64,000 bases of DNA from Faecalibacterium sp. UBA1762. Its GTDB lineage: Bacteria > Bacillota > Clostridia > Oscillospirales > Ruminococcaceae. The notes beneath the pieces were generated by a model that saw only the letters and a program-made list of their open reading frames with translations, ran no database searches and was not told the origin of the DNA. The first letter of the stretch is position 1; each line of letters opens with the position of its first letter. The position numbers were made by a program, and so were the translations under genes. Positions 24,952 to 32,908 of this stretch are shown in pieces. The stretch spans positions 268 through 64,267 of the forward strand of contig DCHC01000036.1 of the NCBI GenBank assembly GCA_002314755.1, read 5' to 3'.

Positions 24952-25320
24952 TCAGGGCTGCTCCGCCACCGCAAAGGCAGTGGCAAACCCGCCTTCATGG
25001 GTCAAGCTTAGGTGGACCTGAAGCCCCTTTGCCAGTACACCGGCCTGACCGGTCAGGGCGAAAAAGGGCGCACCCTCCGGCGTGTGGAGCACCTGCACAT
25101 CTGTCATGGCAAACCCGGTGATGCCGCAGCCAAACGCCTTGCCAAAGGCCTCTTTCGCGGCCCACATCGCGGCGGCGGATTGGTATTTCCCTGCGCCGGA
25201 GAGGTTGTCCAGATACACCTTTTCCTGGCTGCCGAATACCTTATCGATAAAATGCTGCCGCTGCATGCTTTTTTCTACCCGCGCAATTTCCGCAGTATCC
25301 ACGCCGATGCCGATAATCAT
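24952..25320 (-). CDS. acpS: Holo-[acyl-carrier-protein] synthase
   Basis: The 122-residue enzyme transfers 4'-phosphopantetheine from CoA to ACP. The start MIIGIGVDTAEIARVE carries the metal-binding Asp, and WAAKEAFGKAFG holds the catalytic Glu/Lys. The ATG at 25320 is supported by GGAGGG on the minus strand. The tail LSLTHEGGFATAFAVAE is typical of the family. It is a single-gene unit divergent from pheS-pheT. Confidence 0.95.
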   Translation of the reverse strand: MIIGIGVDTAEIARVEKSMQRQHFIDKVFGSQEKVYLDNLSGAGKYQSAAAMWAAKEAFGKAFGCGITGFAMTDVQVLHTPEGAPFFALTGQAGVLAKGLQVHLSLTHEGGFATAFAVAEQP

Positions 25321-25469
25321 GTAAATATTCCCTCCACCCGGTTTTGAAAGTAGTATACCACATATCCGGCAAAATACCAAGCCATTGCAAAGCACGGGTC
25401 GGTATGAACAGAAGAAATGTCGTTTGTCACGATATCACGATGTTTACCCCAATCTGTTTTACATTTCAC

Positions 25470-25498
25470 TTGCATTTTGTCTGCGGTTATGGTATTAT
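25470..25498 (+). promoter_or_regulatory. Promoter of pheS-pheT
   Basis: TTGCAT (25470-25475) and TATTAT (25493-25498) are 17 bases apart, placing the transcription start near 25505 at the 5' end of the T-box leader. Confidence 0.75.
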
Positions 25499-25504
25499 TT
25501 TAAC

Positions 25505-25776
25505 GGAAACACAACGAAAAAGAGAGTACGCATCCGTTACGCCCATGACAGAGAGAAATGCCGTCGGCTGAAAGCATTTCGGGATACGGCGGTGCCGAAG
25601 TTCACTTTGGAGTGGCTCTGCGGAAAAAAGGCTGTCTCAGGCGGATGGCTTGTCGGTAGGCAGGGACGGCAGCACGCCGTTATCGGGCATCAGAGTGTTT
25701 GCTTTGAGCAGAAATTTGGGTGGTACCGCGGAGCTTTCCGGCTTCGTCCCAAGGGTGGGACGGGGTCGTTTTTTGT
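25505..25776 (+). promoter_or_regulatory. T-box leader of pheST
   Basis: The leader ends with the invariant T-box core GGGTGGTACCGCG (25718-25730) followed by an intrinsic terminator (CGTCCC / GGGACG, then GTTTTTTG at 25768). A Stem I-like AGTA segment lies near 25524, and TTC triplets at 25601 and 25578 are candidate Phe specifiers. Uncharged tRNA-Phe would stabilise the antiterminator and allow pheST transcription. Confidence 0.92.
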
Positions 25777-25818
25777 TGTAAAAATGTCCCCACAACCGAA
25801 ATACAGTTATAGAAAGGA

Positions 25819-26853
25819 ATGACCGTGATCATGGAAGAAAAATTGAAACAACTGGAGCAGCAAATGCTGGATGCCCTGGAAAAGGTTGTCGACGAAGACC
25901 AGCTTTCCGCCTTTTGGCAGCAGTTTTTGGGTAAAAACGGCAGTATTGCCGGACTGATGAAGGGGTTGGGCGCGCTGGATAAGGAGCAGCGCCCCGCCAT
26001 GGGTAAGCTGATCAACCTGTTTAAAGCCGAGGCGGAGGAAAAATATACCGTCCTGCGGGATAAGCTGGAGGCCGCCCGGCTGGAAAAGGCAAACCGTGCC
26101 GAGCAGGTGGATATCACCCTTCCGGCACAGCATATCCAAACCGGCAGTCTGCATCCCCTGACGCTGGTTAAAAACCAGATCGTGGATGTGTTTGCAGGTA
26201 TGGGCTTTATCGTCTACGAGGGCCCGGAGATTGAGGATGACGACCACAACTTTACCCGTCTGAATGTGGCAAAAAATCATCCCGCCCGGGATATGCAGGA
26301 TACCTTCTATCTGGCAGAGGATATTGTGCTACGTACCCATACCAGCGGCTCGCAGATCCGTTGCATGGACAGTATGCCACTGCCCATCAAGATGTTGGCT
26401 CCCGGTCGGGTCTTCCGCTCCGATTCCGACGCCACCCACAGCCCCATGTTCCATCAGATGGAGGGTCTGGTCGTTGATAAGGGCATCACTTTATGCGATC
26501 TGCAGGGTATGCTGGATAAGTTTGTTCAGGCCCTGTTCGGCGACGGTGTGAAAACCCGTCTGCGTCCCAGCTATTTCCCCTTTACCGAGCCCAGCGTTGA
26601 GGTGGATGTCAGCTGCTTTGAATGCGGCGGCAAGGGCTGCAGTCTGTGTAAGGGCACCGGTTGGATTGAGATCCTGGGCGGCGGCATTGTGCATCACAAT
26701 GTACTGAAAAACTGTGGCATTGATCCCGAGGTGTATTCCGGCCTTGCGTTTGGTATCGGTCTGGAGCGCATTGCCATGCTGAAGTATGGCATTAACAACA
26801 TCGGCCATATGTATGAGAACGACCTGCGCTTCTTAGAGCAGTTCAAGGGCTGA
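25819..26853 (+). CDS. pheS: Phenylalanyl-tRNA synthetase alpha subunit
   Basis: The product is 344 residues from the ATG at 25819; the AAAGGA at 25813-25818 fits a GTG at 25825 or ATG at 25831 better, giving 340-342 residues. An N-terminal coiled coil (about 1-85) binds tRNA, and the class II core has motif 2 (FHQMEGLVVDKGIT) and motif 3 (GIGLERIAML). The Cys-rich CFECGGKGCSLCKGTGWIEILG segment is typical of bacterial PheS. It pairs with pheT 32 bases downstream. Confidence 0.97.
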   Translation: MTVIMEEKLKQLEQQMLDALEKVVDEDQLSAFWQQFLGKNGSIAGLMKGLGALDKEQRPAMGKLINLFKAEAEEKYTVLRDKLEAARLEKANRAEQVDITLPAQHIQTGSLHPLTLVKNQIVDVFAGMGFIVYEGPEIEDDDHNFTRLNVAKNHPARDMQDTFYLAEDIVLRTHTSGSQIRCMDSMPLPIKMLAPGRVFRSDSDATHSPMFHQMEGLVVDKGITLCDLQGMLDKFVQALFGDGVKTRLRPSYFPFTEPSVEVDVSCFECGGKGCSLCKGTGWIEILGGGIVHHNVLKNCGIDPEVYSGLAFGIGLERIAMLKYGINNIGHMYENDLRFLEQFKG

Positions 26854-26885
26854 TTTTTGCAGAGAACTGAAGGGAGTATAAAGCA

Positions 26886-29333
26886 ATGAAAATTCCGTTT
26901 AGCTGGTTAAAGGAATATGTAGATATTGATGTGACCGCCCAAGAGCTGGAAGAAAAACTGTTTGGTTGCGGTTTTGAAGTGGAAGAGCTGATCGACATTG
27001 GCAAGAATATCTCCGGGGTTGTGGTCGGTCAGGTTGTGGAATGCGAGCCCATCCCCGAGACCCATCTGCATGTGTGCAAGGTGGATGTGGGCAGCGGCGA
27101 GCTGCTGCAGATCTGCTGCGGTGCCGACAATGTTCAGACCGGCGGTAAATACCCGGTTGCACTGGATGGCGCTACCGTCATAGAAACTGCCAAGGACCAC
27201 AAGACCGTGGTGGGTGTGGCAAAAATTAAAAAAGGCAAGATGCGCGGCTATGACAGCTGCGGTATGCTTTGCAGCGGAACCGAGTTAGGGGTCAATGGGG
27301 ATATTTATCCCGGCGGTGATTATTTCGGTCTGCTGGAGCTACCCGCCGATACGGTTATCGGTACGGATATCAAGGAGGTCATCGGTCTGAACGACTACAT
27401 CTTTGATATTTCCATCACCGCCAACCGCCCGGATTGCCAGAGTGTGTTGGGTATGGCCCGTGAGGTGGCCGCTGTGCTGGACAAGCCCCTCAAAATGCCT
27501 GCGCTGGATTACACCTGCAGCAATTACAGGGATGAACGGCTGGATATCGCGGTGACCGCACCCGATTTGTGCCCCCGGTACCTGGGTCACTATGTGCGCA
27601 ACATTCATCCCACTGCCTCCCCGGTATGGATGCGCCGCCGTCTGGCACTTTGCGGCCTGCGCAGCATCAGCAATGTGGTGGATATCACCAACTATGTCAT
27701 GCTGGAGATCGGCCAGCCTATGCACGCCTTTGATATGGACCAGCTGGAAAGCTGCCGCATTTTGGTACGCCGTGCTAATGACGGCGAAAAAATCGTCACT
27801 TTGGATGAAAAAGAGTTTACCCTGACCCCCAACAACCTGGTAATCTGCGATGGGGAAAAGCCGGTTGCATTGGCCGGTGTCATGGGCGGTCTGAACAGCG
27901 AAATTACCGACAACACCACCCAGCTGCTGTTTGAAAGCGCTAAGTTTGCCCGGGATAACATCCGCAAAACCGCCCGTGGACTAGGTCAGAATACCGATGC
28001 TTCCGCCCATTACGAAAAGGGTATTGCCGAGTACACCACCGAGCTGGGCATGGCACGTGCCCTGCACCTGATCCAGAAGCTGGGAGCCGGTGAGATCACC
28101 TCCAGCAGCTTTGATATCAGTGCCGGCGCCCCTCGGACCGGCAAGCAGTTTACTGCACGGTTCAGCCGGATCAATGCTATTTTAGGCATAGAGGTGCCCA
28201 GGGATGTTGTGCTGGACATTCTGCGCCGTCTGTGCTTTGAGGTTACCGTACAGCCTGATGAGGATACCATGGCGGTCACAGCGCCCCGTTACCGGGAGGA
28301 TATCGAGATCGGCGAGCCAGATCTTGCCGAAGAGGTGATCCGGGAATACGGCTATGAGCATATTGTCCCGACCTTCCTGAAAAATGCTCAGGTCACCACC
28401 GGCGGCTTGAGCGCCGATCAAAAGGCCCGTGCCAAGGTCAAACGGATCATGTGCGGCCAGGGTTATAACGAGGCCTCCACCTTTGCCTTCTACGCGGATG
28501 CCGACTTGGATGCTCTGCATTTTGCCGAGGACGCCCCCGAGCGGAAGGTCATCCGTTTACTCAACCCCATTTCCTCCAATTTGACCGTTATGCGCAGTAC
28601 GCTGGTGCCCTCCTTGTTAAACGCCGTGGTGGAGAACATTAAGCGAGGCAACGAGGCCGGTCGGTTCTTTGAACTGTCCAATATCTATATTCCAAAGCAG
28701 CTGCCGATTACCGAGCTGCCCACCGAGGAGCTGCACCTGGGGTTGGCCGCCTTTGGCAAGCAGGAGAACTTCTTTGTGATGAAGGGCGCAGTAGAGGCGC
28801 TGGGTGAGGCCTTCGGTCTGGCCTTTGGGGTAGAGCGCGCCACCGATGTACCTTATCTGCACCCCGGTATTGCCGCTTATATCACCTGCGAAGGCAAGCG
28901 GATCGGCGTATTCGGCAAGCTGGCCAATGATGTTGCTGCCGAGCTGAAGCTGCCGAAAGACAGCCGCGCCGGCCAGACCGTCTTCTTGGGCGAAATCAGC
29001 TATGTGGCTTTGATGCAGCATGTCAAGGGCGAAATGAAGTACCGGCCCATCCCACAAAACGCCAATGCACAGCGCGACCTCTCTTTGGTGGTGGATGAAG
29101 CCATGACCTGCGGGGATATAGTGGATGTGATGAAGCACGCCTGCAAGGCTTTGGATAAGGTGGAGCTGTTTGATATCTACCGCAGTGAGCAGTTGGGCGA
29201 GGGCAAAAAGAGCATGGCGTTCTCTCTGTCCTTCCGCACGGAGGATAAGCCGCTGGAGGCTGCCGATCTGGATAAGTATGTCAAGAAGATCCTGAACAAC
29301 CTGAAGTTTAACCTGGGCATTGAAATGCGTTGA
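26886..29333 (+). CDS. pheT: Phenylalanyl-tRNA synthetase beta subunit
   Basis: The 815-residue subunit has the usual bacterial modules. These are the EMAP/OB tRNA-binding domain (about 40-150), the B3/B4 editing domain (about 200-380) that removes mischarged Tyr, B5 (about 410-475), a pseudo-catalytic core, and the C-terminal anticodon-binding FDX-ACB domain (YRPIPQNANAQRDLSLVV onward). It forms an alpha2beta2 enzyme with PheS. GAAGGGAG precedes the ATG. A strong hairpin follows. Confidence 0.98.
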   Translation: MKIPFSWLKEYVDIDVTAQELEEKLFGCGFEVEELIDIGKNISGVVVGQVVECEPIPETHLHVCKVDVGSGELLQICCGADNVQTGGKYPVALDGATVIETAKDHKTVVGVAKIKKGKMRGYDSCGMLCSGTELGVNGDIYPGGDYFGLLELPADTVIGTDIKEVIGLNDYIFDISITANRPDCQSVLGMAREVAAVLDKPLKMPALDYTCSNYRDERLDIAVTAPDLCPRYLGHYVRNIHPTASPVWMRRRLALCGLRSISNVVDITNYVMLEIGQPMHAFDMDQLESCRILVRRANDGEKIVTLDEKEFTLTPNNLVICDGEKPVALAGVMGGLNSEITDNTTQLLFESAKFARDNIRKTARGLGQNTDASAHYEKGIAEYTTELGMARALHLIQKLGAGEITSSSFDISAGAPRTGKQFTARFSRINAILGIEVPRDVVLDILRRLCFEVTVQPDEDTMAVTAPRYREDIEIGEPDLAEEVIREYGYEHIVPTFLKNAQVTTGGLSADQKARAKVKRIMCGQGYNEASTFAFYADADLDALHFAEDAPERKVIRLLNPISSNLTVMRSTLVPSLLNAVVENIKRGNEAGRFFELSNIYIPKQLPITELPTEELHLGLAAFGKQENFFVMKGAVEALGEAFGLAFGVERATDVPYLHPGIAAYITCEGKRIGVFGKLANDVAAELKLPKDSRAGQTVFLGEISYVALMQHVKGEMKYRPIPQNANAQRDLSLVVDEAMTCGDIVDVMKHACKALDKVELFDIYRSEQLGEGKKSMAFSLSFRTEDKPLEAADLDKYVKKILNNLKFNLGIEMR

Positions 29334-29343
29334 AAAAGATAGA

Positions 29344-29398
29344 CGGATAACAAAAGACCGGGGTGCCGCAAAAGCGGTACTCCGGTCTTTGTTATCCG
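29344..29398. terminator. Bidirectional terminator between pheT and the M3 peptidase gene
   Basis: A long inverted repeat runs from CGGATAACAAAAGACCGG to its complement, with a short AAAA loop inside CCGC/GCGG. The A and T tracts in the stem give usable T-runs on both strands. The flanking genes converge here. Confidence 0.85.
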
Positions 29399-29407
29399 AT
29401 TAATGCA

Positions 29408-31090
29408 TTAAAGAAGAGCGACGCTCAGCTGACTGCTCAGAGATTGCAGATACCGGCAGCTGAACACATCCTGCATACCGAACTCCTTTAGCAGCAGGAT
29501 AAAATCGGCATCCTCGCCGCAGCTGACCAGCTGCAGATAGGTTTGCAGCGCTGCGTCCGGATCGGTTTGGGCCGTCTGCCAAAGCTGCAATACCGCAAGG
29601 GAGGACATGGCGTAGCTGATATAGTAAAAGGGAACTTCAAAATTGTGGTTGACCCTTGCCCACCAATAGTAAGAATAGTCCTCGGCAAAGATCTCCCCGA
29701 AATAATCTGTCATGACGTTGTGAAACAGCTCGCTGACCTGGCCGGGCTGCAGCTCTTCTTGTGTGTAGATCAGTTGCTGAAATTCATCCAGAACGCAACC
29801 GTATACAATGGCGGAAAGCTGTTCGCTGATCACCAGCTGCTGCAGAATATCGCTGTTCTTTTTCCCGTAAAGCTCCGGATAAAAGCGGGTAAACAGTACC
29901 TCTAAGCCGTTGGAGGCAATCTCAGCGGTATCAATATCCGGCAGCTGATAAAGAAAATAATCCGGTTGCTGATAGGAGGGATTGGCTAAAAAGCCGTTGT
30001 AATGGCCCAGCTCGTGGACAAGGGAGCTTACCGTATAAAAACGGCTGTCCTGCTCCGGCTGAACAAAAAGGTACGGTAGCCCAAGCTGATTGAGCATCAA
30101 GGTAAAAGAAACATCAAATTTGGTATCCCGGTAGTCTATATCGTAAAAACCGCTTTCCACCATAGTGTCCAAAGACTGAACCAAATGACTGTCCAGCTGT
30201 GAAAAGCAGCTTTGCAGGGTGGCGAGCAGCTTTTGCGGATCACCGGCCTTTTGTCGGTAGGGCGCATCGGAACCGGAGACATCTGAATAAAGCAAAAATT
30301 GAGTGTATACCGGGGCGAGGGTCTGCTTGACCTCCTGCTCTAAGCCGACAACCTGGGCAGGGATGTAGCTGCGGTAATACTCAGCCTCATAGGCGTAGTC
30401 GATATAGCTTTTATAGCCGTAGCTTTGGGCAAGCCGATTGCGTATTTGCACCAGCTCTAAATAAATAGGCTCTACCTGTTCTGCCAACGCGCCCATACTG
30501 TCCGACTGAGCCGCGGTGGACTTTTCCTTATATTGGTTGATCAGCTCCTCCTCCCGGTCAAGCCACTGCTTTTGCTCCGCAGTCAGAGCGGTGTAATCCT
30601 CATAAAGCAGAGCGTTCTCTTTGCCTACGGTACGGATATAATCCTGCCGGTAGTCAGATTTCAGAATATCTGAAAGCCAGACAGAAAAGGCGTCGCTGCA
30701 TTGAATGTAATCGGTGTGCAGTTGATTGGCACGCTGCTGCAGTGTGGCGTCACTGCAATCGGCATAGTAATCAATTTCAGAAAGATTGTACTGAGTCAGA
30801 CAATCCGCCAACCTGTCGGAAAGGTCGTTGTAGCTTTCCCAAATCTCCGTCCAGTTGTCCGATTGCCGCAGCAGGGCGGAGGCCCGTTGCAGATCGGACA
30901 GGAAGCCATCGGTGTCCGGGTCAGTACGGCCCAGCTCTGTCCAATGGGCGCCGTCATAGGTGTAGTCGACTGTACTCAGGGGCAGAGACTGTAAAGAACC
31001 GAAGGAACGGTGACAGCCGGTCAACAACAGTACAAGGCAAAGTAATAGTGCCAACAGGCGAAAAGCAACCCTGTTTTTCAAAAAACGCAT
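29408..31090 (-). CDS. Lipoprotein M3-family oligoendopeptidase
   Basis: The protein (560 residues from the ATG at 31090, with GGAGGA upstream) begins MRFLKNRVAFRLLALLLCLVLLLTGC, a lipoprotein signal with lipobox LTGC. The gluzincin zinc motif HELGH is at 359-363 with a downstream Glu-containing helix (DIDTAEIASNGLEVLF). The tail resembles oligoendopeptidase F (the NHNFEVPFYYISYAMS segment). It is probably exposed on the outer membrane face and trims peptides. PepF enzymes are usually cytosolic, so lipid anchoring is a notable variation. Confidence 0.85.
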   Translation of the reverse strand: MRFLKNRVAFRLLALLLCLVLLLTGCHRSFGSLQSLPLSTVDYTYDGAHWTELGRTDPDTDGFLSDLQRASALLRQSDNWTEIWESYNDLSDRLADCLTQYNLSEIDYYADCSDATLQQRANQLHTDYIQCSDAFSVWLSDILKSDYRQDYIRTVGKENALLYEDYTALTAEQKQWLDREEELINQYKEKSTAAQSDSMGALAEQVEPIYLELVQIRNRLAQSYGYKSYIDYAYEAEYYRSYIPAQVVGLEQEVKQTLAPVYTQFLLYSDVSGSDAPYRQKAGDPQKLLATLQSCFSQLDSHLVQSLDTMVESGFYDIDYRDTKFDVSFTLMLNQLGLPYLFVQPEQDSRFYTVSSLVHELGHYNGFLANPSYQQPDYFLYQLPDIDTAEIASNGLEVLFTRFYPELYGKKNSDILQQLVISEQLSAIVYGCVLDEFQQLIYTQEELQPGQVSELFHNVMTDYFGEIFAEDYSYYWWARVNHNFEVPFYYISYAMSSLAVLQLWQTAQTDPDAALQTYLQLVSCGEDADFILLLKEFGMQDVFSCRYLQSLSSQLSVALL

Positions 31091-31131
31091 CAGGATAGTC
31101 CTCCGGGTTTCGCTGCTGTCATCGCATTGTA

Positions 31132-31899
31132 TCAATGTAAGCCCACTGCCTGCAGAGCAGCCAGATCACCCTTTAAACCGGTGATAAGATCCCCGGCAGG
31201 GGAATACTCCAGACCCACAAACTTTTCGTAACCGGCGTCGGCAATGACCTTTAATAGGCGAGGATAGCATAGCTCACCGGATTCCAACTCATGTCGACCG
31301 GGGCAGCTTGCAGTGTGAAAATGACCGATCCACTCCAGATTGGGTAACACATGGGCCAGAATATCCCCCTCGGTCACCTGCTGATGGTAGATGTCGAACA
31401 GCACCTTTACATAGGGGCTGTTGACCTCTTTTACGATCTCAAATGCCTCGTCAGAGCTTGGCATATAGTAGCCCGGGTGGTTGACACGCAGGTTTAACGG
31501 CTCAATCACCAGGGTGACGCTGGCTGCCTGCAAAACGGGGACAGCGGCGGTCAAACCCTCAACGATGCTTTGATGTTGTGCCGCACGGGGAGCACCGGTA
31601 TCCTGACCGACCTGGGTGATCAAGGTGGGAATACCCATCCTTTTTGCGGTGGCGGCGGATTCTTTTAGCGAGGAGAGAAATTCCTCCCGGCAGGTGGGAT
31701 CGTTCAAAACAAAGCAACCGGTGCAGCAACCGGCAATACGGATATTGCGACGGGTGCAGACCTCTTTCAGAGCGGTCAGGTTCTTGCCCTGCAGCCCCCA
31801 AAATTCCATAGCGGTAAAGCCCAGATCGGCCAGCATTTCGGCGGCCTGTTCCACAGGTAGCTCCGGGCAGACGGCGTCGGTACATACAGATAATGTCAT
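31132..31899 (-). CDS. Hydroxypyruvate isomerase-like sugar epimerase (TIM barrel)
   Basis: The 255-residue product from the ATG at 31899 (AAAGGAG upstream) is an AP-endonuclease-2-type TIM barrel. It matches the Hyi-like group: VIEPLNLRVNHPGYY, VKVLFDIYHQQVTEGD and EWIGHFHTASCPGRHE supply the Glu, Asp, His metal ligands, ending GLEYSPAGD. The substrate is uncertain (hydroxypyruvate, or a keto-sugar such as a tagatose or otherwise modified sugar). It lies 39 bases from the downstream gene of the esterase and 41 bases from the peptidase, likely one transcript. Confidence 0.8.
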   Translation of the reverse strand: MTLSVCTDAVCPELPVEQAAEMLADLGFTAMEFWGLQGKNLTALKEVCTRRNIRIAGCCTGCFVLNDPTCREEFLSSLKESAATAKRMGIPTLITQVGQDTGAPRAAQHQSIVEGLTAAVPVLQAASVTLVIEPLNLRVNHPGYYMPSSDEAFEIVKEVNSPYVKVLFDIYHQQVTEGDILAHVLPNLEWIGHFHTASCPGRHELESGELCYPRLLKVIADAGYEKFVGLEYSPAGDLITGLKGDLAALQAVGLH

Positions 31900-31938
31900 A
31901 GCAGCTTCTCCTTTGTGTGATGAATGATTCACGGTAAA

Positions 31939-32820
31939 TCATGCCCAAAGGGTGGGCAGCATTTCCAGTAACCACTGCTCGGCGTCTCGGGCAAGAGTAG
32001 CCTGTTCGGGGGTCTGGCGTTCATCGGCAGGATAATCGGGACGGTTGACCTCCAAAAATCCGTGTAATGCGGTGGGATATTCCCGAACCGTGACAGTGAC
32101 GCCGTTCTGAATCAGCCGGTCGGCAAATACCAGACCCTGAGAGCGCAGACTGTCTTTGCCGCAGACGATCATCAGCGCCGGTGCAAGGCTCATCAGTTGG
32201 CCGTCCAGGGTGCGGGCGGGGCTTGCCCAGGGGGCGTCCTCACCTCCGTCTGCAAACATCACCGGCAAAAATCCGCTTAGCTCCTTGCCGGTATCCTCAC
32301 GGTCGGGAGAGAGGTCGGTGGCAGGATACACCAGCATCTGCCCCGCCAGGGCAAAACGGGCGTCCCGCAGCAGCATAGCGGCGCCAATGGCAATATGGGC
32401 ACCGGCACTGTGACCGCCAACCACAATCTTGGCAGGGTCAATATGATATTCCACCGCCTTTTGTGCCAGCAGCAGCACGATATCCCGGCATTCCTCCTGA
32501 GCATAGGGCAGTGGGCGGACATCCGCCTTGGTGTAGTTCAGGTTGACCACGGTCATCTGCAGCTTTTCAGCCATCAGGGCGCAAAAGCTTTCCATCAGTA
32601 TGGCGTCGCCGCCGATCCAGGCGCCGCCGTGCATGTTGACCAGCACCGGCATAGGCGTGGCGGGCAGCCTGGAGGGGGTGTGCAGAATGGTGTGCATTAC
32701 GCTGCCGTCCTCCCGGGTAAAGTCCACCCGCTTACCGGTGGTGGTCGCGGCGGCCCAGTTTTGGCGAGCCTCGGTCAATTCGCTAATCAGCTTTTGCATT
32801 TCGGGGGTAAAGCTACTCAT
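31939..32820 (-). CDS. Alpha/beta hydrolase, HSL-type esterase
   Basis: The 293-residue protein has the hormone-sensitive-lipase oxyanion motif HGGAW near residue 64 and the nucleophile elbow GHSAGAH near 140. The catalytic Asp is in CGKDS near 228 and the His in ALHGF near 259. It would hydrolyse short acyl or acetyl esters, perhaps acetylated sugars, which is inference from the sugar isomerase next to it. GGAAGGAG precedes the ATG. A palindrome sits between promoter and start. Confidence 0.88.
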   Translation of the reverse strand: MSSFTPEMQKLISELTEARQNWAAATTTGKRVDFTREDGSVMHTILHTPSRLPATPMPVLVNMHGGAWIGGDAILMESFCALMAEKLQMTVVNLNYTKADVRPLPYAQEECRDIVLLLAQKAVEYHIDPAKIVVGGHSAGAHIAIGAAMLLRDARFALAGQMLVYPATDLSPDREDTGKELSGFLPVMFADGGEDAPWASPARTLDGQLMSLAPALMIVCGKDSLRSQGLVFADRLIQNGVTVTVREYPTALHGFLEVNRPDYPADERQTPEQATLARDAEQWLLEMLPTLWA

Positions 32821-32854
32821 CTGTCTTCTCCTTCCTTTTTCGTGGGGTTATCGT

Positions 32855-32868
32855 CCGGTGTACACCGG
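32855..32868. promoter_or_regulatory. Palindromic operator candidate upstream of the esterase gene
   Basis: The perfect 14-bp palindrome CCGGTGTACACCGG lies immediately downstream of the minus-strand TATAAT at 32885-32880, at about +5 to +18 of the transcript. A repressor binding there would block the esterase-isomerase-peptidase unit. No matching regulator gene is adjacent. Confidence 0.45.
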
Positions 32869-32879
32869 TACATATAGTG

Positions 32880-32885
32880 ATTATA
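32880..32885 (-). promoter_or_regulatory. -10 box of the esterase transcription unit
   Basis: A consensus TATAAT is on the minus strand 60 bases before the esterase ATG. The -35 element is only loosely matched (TTGTTT with a 15-base spacer). Confidence 0.5.
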
Positions 32886-32908
32886 TTAGAACAATCGGCA
32901 AAACAAGT

